10,364 nucleotides of DNA from Chloroflexota bacterium (GTDB taxonomy: Bacteria; Chloroflexota; Limnocylindria; Limnocylindrales; CSP1-4): the NCBI GenBank assembly GCA_021812735.1, contig JAKAMV010000270.1, positions 1 through 10,364 on the forward strand. The letters run 5' to 3'. Positions within the stretch are counted from its first letter, which is position 1, and the number at the start of each line of letters is the position of its first letter. This document shows positions 6,337 to 10,364 of the stretch, in pieces. A program made the position numbers and the translations under genes. The notes beneath the pieces are model-generated. The model was given only the letters and a program-made list of their open reading frames with translations. It was not told the DNA's origin and searched no databases.

Positions 6337-6371
6337 GCCGGCGCCAGGGTCGCCCAACGCTGGATGCCGGC
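6337..6371. terminator. Imperfect hairpin between convergent DUF1684 and crp genes
   Basis: GCCGGC near 6337 pairs with GCCGGC ending at 6371, and CCAG with CTGG inside, around a 12-base loop. It lies in the 86-bp gap between two converging genes and may serve the plus-strand side. No T tract follows. Confidence 0.35.
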
Positions 6372-6386
6372 GGCTGCGTCGGGCCC

Positions 6387-6405
6387 TCAAACGAAGCCTG
6401 CGGCT
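6387..6405 (-). terminator. Small hairpin after the crp stop
   Basis: On the minus strand, AGCC-GCA-GGCT is followed by TCGTTTGA, the only T-rich tail near a hairpin in this window. It begins 8 bases after the stop of the Crp/Fnr gene. The stem is short, so the call is weak. Confidence 0.35.
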
Positions 6406-6412
6406 GCCCGAG

Positions 6413-7168
6413 TCACTCGCTGTCGCCTTCCGCGATCTCGGTCAGTCGCTGCGCGTCGCGGATCACGACCTGGTGCGCGACCGTGTCGAGCAGACCCCGC
6501 CGCCGAAAGTCCGCGAGTGTGTGGGCGAGCGTCTCGCGCGTCGTGCCGATCATGTCCGCGAGCTCCTGCTGGGTGAGGCGCGCTTCGATGAGGGTACCCC
6601 GGACGGTCTTCACGCCGAACCGCTGGCCGAGGTCGATGAGGCGGTGCGCCAAGCGCTGGCCGACGCGCTGGTAGGCCATCGCCTCAAGCTCGCGCTCAGC
6701 CTCCTGGAGGCGACGCGAGAGGTGTCGGATGACGTTGAGCCCGATCGTCGGGTAGCGCTCGATGAGCTTACGCAGCTCGTCCGGGGTGATCGTGCAGATC
6801 ACTGCCTCGTCGAGCGTCTCGGCGTACGCCTCGGGGAGACGATCCTGACCGAGCAGGGTCATGTCACCGAGGATGGTGCCCTTCTCGTAGATGTCGAGCG
6901 TCAGTTGCTTGCCGTCGGGCGTCATGCGATACATGCGGACGCGGCCCTTCTTCAGGATATGGATGCGATCAGGCTGATCTTCAGGCGAGAGGATCCGCTG
7001 GCCGACGGTGCAGTGGGTCATCGTGGTGGCGTGCCCGATTGCCTCGATGTCGGACGGGCCCAGGCCCGCGAACAGCTCGAGCTCGCGCAGCAGGCCGAGC
7101 TTCTCGGCCAGCGAGCGGCTCGCCGGGCGATCTGAGACTGCGCCGGTCACGGAGGCCATTGTAGGCAT
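6413..7168 (-). CDS. Crp/Fnr-family transcription regulator without the cAMP-binding residues
   Basis: A 251-residue regulator with an N-terminal cyclic-nucleotide-binding-type beta barrel (about residues 30-140), a dimerisation helix (about 145-175) and a C-terminal winged helix (about 180-235). The recognition helix GTTRETLAHTLADF has Arg211 and Glu212, equivalent to Arg180 and Glu181 of E. coli CRP, and His216 where CRP has Arg185. This predicts reading of GTG-type half-sites. The phosphate-binding cassette is altered: GDMTLLGQ in place of GELGLF, and Pro112-Glu113-Ala114 in place of Arg-Ser-Ala, so cAMP binding is unlikely. There is no N-terminal Cys cluster for an Fe-S centre; the signal is unknown. 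The ATG at 7168 shares its A with the nnrE stop (TGATG), indicating translational coupling; an alternative ATG lies at 7159. It is the likely reader of the GTGT-N6-TCAC sites. Confidence 0.94.
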   Translation of the reverse strand: MPTMASVTGAVSDRPASRSLAEKLGLLRELELFAGLGPSDIEAIGHATTMTHCTVGQRILSPEDQPDRIHILKKGRVRMYRMTPDGKQLTLDIYEKGTILGDMTLLGQDRLPEAYAETLDEAVICTITPDELRKLIERYPTIGLNVIRHLSRRLQEAERELEAMAYQRVGQRLAHRLIDLGQRFGVKTVRGTLIEARLTQQELADMIGTTRETLAHTLADFRRRGLLDTVAHQVVIRDAQRLTEIAEGDSE

Positions 7169-7962
7169 CACGACGCGAGTTCCACGATGCGACCGGTGGC
7201 GAAAGGTGCGTCGACGGCCAGGCCGAGCCGGGCGTAGAGCGCGGCGGGAAGGCCCAGGTCGGCGAGGTACAGTCGGCCCGCATGGGACCGGCCCGTCGGC
7301 GTGAGCAGCCCACGCTTGGGGAGCGCGAGGGTGAGCGTCGCGGTCGCGTTGATGGCGATCCCGGGTGCCTCCCCGGTGTCCGGGTCCAGGCCGGACGGCA
7401 GATCGAGGCTCAGGATCGGCCGGCCCGCGCTGCTGACCCGCTCCAGCAGAGCCGCCACGTCTCCTCGCGGCGGTCCTGCGATGTTGTACCCGAGGAGGGC
7501 GTCGACGACAAGGTCCGCGTTCGCGAGCGCCGCGGTCACCTCGGCGGCCGGCAGGTCGTAGCCGTTCACGCAACACGACACGCTCATGGCGAGCAGTGTG
7601 CCGAGCTGATGGCGCGCGGCTTCGCTGAGCCGGAGGGCGGGGCGAGCGAGGACGACACGGACGTTCGCCCCGCGGTTGGCGAGGTGCCGCGCGGCTGCCA
7701 GGCCGCCCCCGCCGTTGTTGCCCGGGCCGACGACGATCACGATGGAATGGCCGCGCAGGTCGCCCCCCAGCATCAGCCGCGAGAGCTCGGCGAGGTGGGA
7801 GCCGGCCTGTTCCATCATCGCGAGCAGGGGGACGCCGAACTCGCCCAGCGCCAGGCGATCGACCTCTGCCATCTGAGAGGTACTCACGGTGGGGACAAGG
7901 GCCGCCGCCACGCGGGGGGCGTCTGCTGCGGCAGATGCGGTCGTCGAGATCAGCTCGGTCAC
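7168..7962 (-). CDS. nnrE: NAD(P)H-hydrate epimerase-like protein (YjeF N-terminal domain)
   Basis: A 264-residue stand-alone YjeF_N/NnrE domain. Members epimerise damaged NADHX and NADPHX so the dehydratase NnrD can repair them. Visible are TSQMAEVDRLALGEFGVPLLAMMEQAG (positions 28-54, near the usual QM..D and MENAG motifs), the nucleotide-binding loop GPGNNGGGG (79-87), VVDALLGY, LDLPSGLDPDTG, and ALPKRGLL. The loop normally reads GNNGGDG; the Asp is Gly86 here, and MENAG is MEQAG, so activity is less certain. The NnrD domain often fused to it is absent. The start is GTG 7962 with AGGAGGAG 7 bases upstream. It overlaps the Crp/Fnr gene by one base, forming a two-gene operon divergent from the thioredoxin reductase fusion gene. 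Confidence 0.87.
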   Translation of the reverse strand: MTELISTTASAAADAPRVAAALVPTVSTSQMAEVDRLALGEFGVPLLAMMEQAGSHLAELSRLMLGGDLRGHSIVIVVGPGNNGGGGLAAARHLANRGANVRVVLARPALRLSEAARHQLGTLLAMSVSCCVNGYDLPAAEVTAALANADLVVDALLGYNIAGPPRGDVAALLERVSSAGRPILSLDLPSGLDPDTGEAPGIAINATATLTLALPKRGLLTPTGRSHAGRLYLADLGLPAALYARLGLAVDAPFATGRIVELAS

Positions 7963-7976
7963 TCGCGAGCTCCTCC

Positions 7977-8018
7977 TGTGTGCGCCGGACGAACGACTGT
8001 GTGCGCCGGACGAACGAC
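7977..8018. repeat. Two perfect tandem copies of a 21-bp repeat upstream of nnrE
   Basis: Positions 7977-7997 and 7998-8018 are identical 21-bp units that start TGTGTGCGCCGGACG. A related 13-base piece, CTGTGTGCGGCGG, recurs at 8080-8092. The repeat touches the nnrE ribosome binding site, so it lies in the leader or core promoter of nnrE. The 21-bp length equals two DNA turns, as expected for repeated protein sites, but a recent slippage duplication explains it equally well. Confidence 0.85.
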
Positions 8019-8033
8019 GTCACGCCTGTTGGG

Positions 8034-8039
8034 GGTATC
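8034..8039 (-). promoter_or_regulatory. Weak candidate -10 element for nnrE-crp
   Basis: On the minus strand this reads GATACC, the only TA-containing box between the operator and the tandem repeat. It does not place the CRP-like site at -41.5, so this promoter assignment is weak. Confidence 0.2.
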
Positions 8040-8055
8040 GTCTCAGGTCCTCGCT

Positions 8056-8069
8056 GTGATGCAGGACAC
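8056..8069. promoter_or_regulatory. CRP-like operator, copy 3 (GTGTCCTGCATCAC on the minus strand)
   Basis: Identical to the copy at 2475-2488. It lies in the 234-bp divergent region between nnrE-crp and the thioredoxin reductase fusion gene, so it could govern either or both, including autoregulation of crp. Unlike the other two copies, no -10 element sits at the class II distance on either side. A TATGGT box at 8118-8123 would put the site at about -67 for the plus-strand gene. Confidence 0.6.
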
Positions 8070-8082
8070 GCGAATGCGGCTG

Positions 8083-8096
8083 TGTGCGGCGGCACA
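8083..8096. promoter_or_regulatory. Second inverted repeat TGTGC-GGCG-GCACA
   Basis: A perfect 5-bp inverted repeat of TGTG/CACA type lies 13 bases past the CRP-like site, upstream of the thioredoxin reductase fusion gene. It could be another regulator site or a weak hairpin; its spacing differs from the CRP-like motif. Confidence 0.25.
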
Positions 8097-8196
8097 TCTG
8101 ACCTGGCGGGCGGCGCCTATGGTGGCCTGGCGTTGGACCGCGGCCGCCTGGAGAGACCGGGCGGCGATCAGGCCGACAGCAGGACGGGACGGACAC

Positions 8197-9471
8197 GTGG
8201 ATCAGATCGCATTGTATGGGGCGCCCTGGTGCCCTGACTGTCGCCGCTCGAAAGCGTTCCTCATGGAACAGCGGATCCCCTTCAGCTGGATTGACATCGA
8301 CGCCGACGCAGCCGGGCTGCGGTTCGTGGAGGAGCTGCAGCACGGCGGGCGCACCATCCCCACGATCGTCTTCCCTGACGGCAGCCACCTGCTCGAGCCA
8401 TCCAACGCCGAGCTGGCGGAGAAGCTCGGTCTCCGGCTTCGCGCGGAGCGGATGGTCTACGACGTCCTGATCCTCGGCGGCGGCCCGGCCGGGTTGTCGG
8501 CGGCGATCTATGCGGCGCGCGAGGGCCTCGAGGCACTCGTGATCGAACGTGGCGCCCTCGGTGGCCAGGCCGGCACGACCGATCGCATCGACAACTACCC
8601 GGGGTTCCCGGAGGGCATCGGCGGTGCCGAGCTCGCCGGGCGGCTCATTGCCCATGCCCGCCGCTACGGCGTCGAACTGTTGTCAGCCGTGGAGGTCACG
8701 GGCATCCGTCGGGAAGGTAGCTGCGTCATGGTCACCACGGCGTTGGGTGACACGTATGGCGCCGACGCCGCGATCGTCGCAACGGGATCGCGGTACCGCC
8801 GTCTCGGCGTGCCCGGCGAAAGCGGTCTCATCGGTCTCGGCGTCCATTACTGCGCCACGTGCGACGGGCCGTTCTACCGGGGTGCGGGGGAGCTGGTCGT
8901 GATCGGTGGCGGAAACTCGGCGCTCGAGGAGTCGCTCTTCCTCGCCACGCTCGCCGACAAGGTCACCATCCTGACCCGGGGCGAGCTTCGTGCGAGCGAT
9001 CTCGTGAAGGAGGCAGTTCGCTCCAACCCGCAGATCGAGGTCCACACCGGGATGGACATCCTCGACTTCGAGCGGGCGGACGGGCGCCTCGGTGCGGTCC
9101 TGGCGCGGGAGCGGGCGACCGACCAGGTTCGCCGCTTCGAGCCAGCGGCGGCGTTCGTCTTCGTCGGCCTGGATCCGAACACACAGTTCCTCCGTGGCGT
9201 CGTGGACCTCGACGACCAGGGCTTCGTCGTGACCGACGACACGTATGCCACGTCGCTTGCCGGTGTCTATGCGGCGGGCGACGTGCGCGCTGGCGCGACC
9301 AAGCAGGTCGGCAGCGCGGCGGGGGAGGGCATCGCTGCGCTCCTGTCCATCCGGCGAGCCCTGGAGAGGGACCATCTCAAGGCCGTCACCATGATGGACG
9401 AGACAGCGGTGGGAGCCGGCACCGACCGCGTCGCCGGGTCCCGCTCGCGGTCCGGCGGAGTCGGTCGCTGA
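8197..9471 (+). CDS. trxB: Glutaredoxin-thioredoxin reductase fusion
   Basis: A 424-residue two-domain enzyme. Residues 1-82 form a glutaredoxin/mycoredoxin-like domain with CPDC (Cys12 and Cys15) in YGAPWCPDC and the cis-Pro in TIPT (Pro55). From residue 87 a full low-molecular-weight thioredoxin reductase follows: FAD motif GGGPAG (94-99), [16 protein letters not shown], the redox pair CATC (219-222), the NADPH-domain motif GGGNS (237-241) and YAAGDVR near the end. Electrons would flow from NAD(P)H via FAD and the CATC disulfide to thioredoxin, or to the attached CPDC domain. The NADPH-specificity motif, usually HRRxxxR, reads LTRGELR, so coenzyme choice is uncertain. A tail of about 35 Ser/Arg/Gly-rich residues ends the protein. 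The start is GTG 8197, directly at the glutaredoxin fold; the ribosome binding site is weak. It overlaps the rpiB remnant by one base. Confidence 0.96.
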   Translation: MDQIALYGAPWCPDCRRSKAFLMEQRIPFSWIDIDADAAGLRFVEELQHGGRTIPTIVFPDGSHLLEPSNAELAEKLGLRLRAERMVYDVLILGGGPAGLSAAIYAAREGLEALVIERGALGGQAGTTDRIDNYPGFPEGIGGAELAGRLIAHARRYGVELLSAVEVTGIRREGSCVMVTTALGDTYGADAAIVATGSRYRRLGVPGESGLIGLGVHYCATCDGPFYRGAGELVVIGGGNSALEESLFLATLADKVTILTRGELRASDLVKEAVRSNPQIEVHTGMDILDFERADGRLGAVLARERATDQVRRFEPAAAFVFVGLDPNTQFLRGVVDLDDQGFVVTDDTYATSLAGVYAAGDVRAGATKQVGSAAGEGIAALLSIRRALERDHLKAVTMMDETAVGAGTDRVAGSRSRSGGVGR

Positions 9472-9578
9472 TGCGTGTCGCCCTGGCTGCCGACCACGGG
9501 GGCGCCGGCCTGAAGGCCGAGCTGCTGGGCGGGCTCGCGGCTCCCCCCACGGCAGCAACAGAACGGACAGTCGTATGA
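9471..9578 (+). pseudogene. rpiB: rpiB remnant (ribose-5-phosphate isomerase B, N-terminal 22 or so residues only)
   Basis: A 35-codon frame starting [19 protein letters not shown], which is the N-terminus of RpiB (family pattern M-R-I-A-L-A-x-D-H-A-G). The match ends near residue 22, and [11 protein letters not shown] then leads to a stop. Full RpiB has about 150 residues, so nearly all of it, including the catalytic Cys region, is missing. The frame overlaps the reductase stop (TGATG) and the zwf start (ATGA), so it still links translation of the two genes. An internal deletion of an ancestral trxB-rpiB-zwf operon is the simplest explanation. An assembly error is possible. Confidence 0.78.
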
Positions 9579-10364
9579 GCACAGCCACCGCGCCGGAGGC
9601 CGACGCGCGAGAGATCGCAGACGTCCTCGTGATCTTCGGGGCTACCGGCGACCTCGCTCGCAAGAAGCTCCATCCGGCGCTCTACCGCCTCGCGACGCGG
9701 GGCCGCCTGACCGTCCCTGTCGTCGGCGTCGCCCGGTCGGCGTGGAGCGACGACCAGCTCCGTGCGTATGCTCGCGAAGCTGTGGTCACCCGGCTCGGAC
9801 CGGCCCCGGAGCCGGAGCTCGACGCATTCGCCGGGCGCCTGTCATACGTGAGTGGCGACTACGGCGATCCGGCGACCTACGAACGCCTGCGGGAGAAGCT
9901 GGGCGCCGCGCGCCACCCCGTCTTCTACCTGGCGATCCCACCCAGCATGTTCGACGGGGTGATCGGCGGCCTCATGGGGGCCGGGCTCCACCTGGGCGCT
10001 CGGGTGGTGGTCGAGAAGCCGTTCGGGCGCGACCTCGCCTCGGCCCGGGAACTGAACGCCTGCCTGCACCGCGCCTTCGACGAGCGGGCGATCTACCGGA
10101 TCGACCACTACCTGGGCAAGGAGACCGTCCAGAACCTGCTCGCCTTCCGCTTCGCGAATGCCCTGCTCGAGCCGGTCTGGAACCGGCGCTACGTGTCCAG
10201 CGTGCAGATCACGATGGCCGAGTCGTTCGGCGTCGAGGGGCGCGGCGCCTTCTACGAGGAGGTGGGCGCGCTGCGCGACGTCGTCCAGAACCACCTGCTC
10301 CAGGTGGTTGCCCTGCTGGCCATGGAGCCGCCCGTCGGAGCCGATGCGGATGCGTTGCGCGACG
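9575..10364 (+). CDS. zwf: Glucose-6-phosphate 1-dehydrogenase, N-terminal part
   Basis: The first 263 codons are visible; the gene continues beyond the window. It oxidises glucose 6-phosphate to 6-phosphogluconolactone, making NADPH or NADH at the entry of the oxidative pentose phosphate pathway. Seen are the coenzyme-binding motif [12 protein letters not shown] (residues 21-32), EKPFG (147-151), the substrate-binding signature RIDHYLGKE (175-183) and the catalytic His240 in QNHLLQ. The ATG at 9575 overlaps the stop of the rpiB remnant (ATGA), indicating translational coupling. NADPH made here could feed the upstream thioredoxin reductase, which fits their shared transcript. Confidence 0.97.
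   Translation, partial: MSTATAPEADAREIADVLVIFGATGDLARKKLHPALYRLATRGRLTVPVVGVARSAWSDDQLRAYAREAVVTRLGPAPEPELDAFAGRLSYVSGDYGDPATYERLREKLGAARHPVFYLAIPPSMFDGVIGGLMGAGLHLGARVVVEKPFGRDLASARELNACLHRAFDERAIYRIDHYLGKETVQNLLAFRFANALLEPVWNRRYVSSVQITMAESFGVEGRGAFYEEVGALRDVVQNHLLQVVALLAMEPPVGADADALRD

Noticed and set aside
7169..8095. Upstream extension of the Crp/Fnr frame
   Set aside because: It runs through nnrE in another frame and gives Arg/Pro-rich sequence; the coupled ATG at 7168 gives a normal family length.
1..10364. tRNA, rRNA, CRISPR array, insertion sequence or prophage genes
   Set aside because: No cloverleaf or rRNA sequence was recognised, there are no regularly spaced repeats (only one 21-bp tandem pair), and there are no transposase or integrase motifs.

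Overview
The window is very GC-rich bacterial DNA with strong G/C preference at third codon positions, frequent GTG starts and closely packed genes. The gene content would fit an uncultured soil or freshwater Chloroflexota (or a deep actinobacterial relative): a glutaredoxin-thioredoxin reductase fusion, a DUF1684 protein, an orphan OpuAC-type lipoprotein, a Tes/COG1964-like radical SAM protein and a Crp/Fnr regulator. This placement is inferred from gene style only; there is no rRNA or other marker gene in view.

Left part (1-2949, all minus strand): the 5' end of a radical SAM protein of the Tes/MJ0619 type; a two-gene unit of a small multi-helix membrane protein followed by a class I pyridine nucleotide-disulfide-type flavoprotein; and a DsrE-like protein that seems to begin at an ACG codon. 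Middle (3164-6326): a plus-strand thioredoxin, a plus-strand substrate-binding lipoprotein whose two half-domains are in swapped order, then a divergent pair of a DinB-like protein (minus) and a DUF1684 protein (plus). Right part (6413-10364): a minus-strand nnrE-like gene translationally coupled to a Crp/Fnr regulator gene, divergent from a plus-strand chain of a glutaredoxin-thioredoxin reductase fusion, a 35-codon remnant of rpiB, and zwf running off the end.

The theme is thiol and redox homeostasis: thioredoxin, thioredoxin reductase with its own glutaredoxin domain, a DsrE thiol protein, a disulfide-type flavoprotein, NAD(P)H-hydrate repair, and NADPH supply by glucose-6-phosphate dehydrogenase. 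A likely regulatory link is a 14-bp motif, GTGT-N6-TCAC on the minus strand, found three times, always between genes. In two of the three its centre lies at exactly -41.5 from a plausible start point with a suitably placed -10 element. The Crp/Fnr protein encoded here has the Arg-Glu recognition-helix residues of E. coli CRP, which reads GTGA-N6-TCAC, so it is a natural candidate to bind these sites.

The strongest oddities are the order-swapped (apparently circularly permuted) substrate-binding protein, the repeated CRP-like operator, the rpiB remnant kept as an overlapping coupling ORF, and the ACG start of the DsrE gene.
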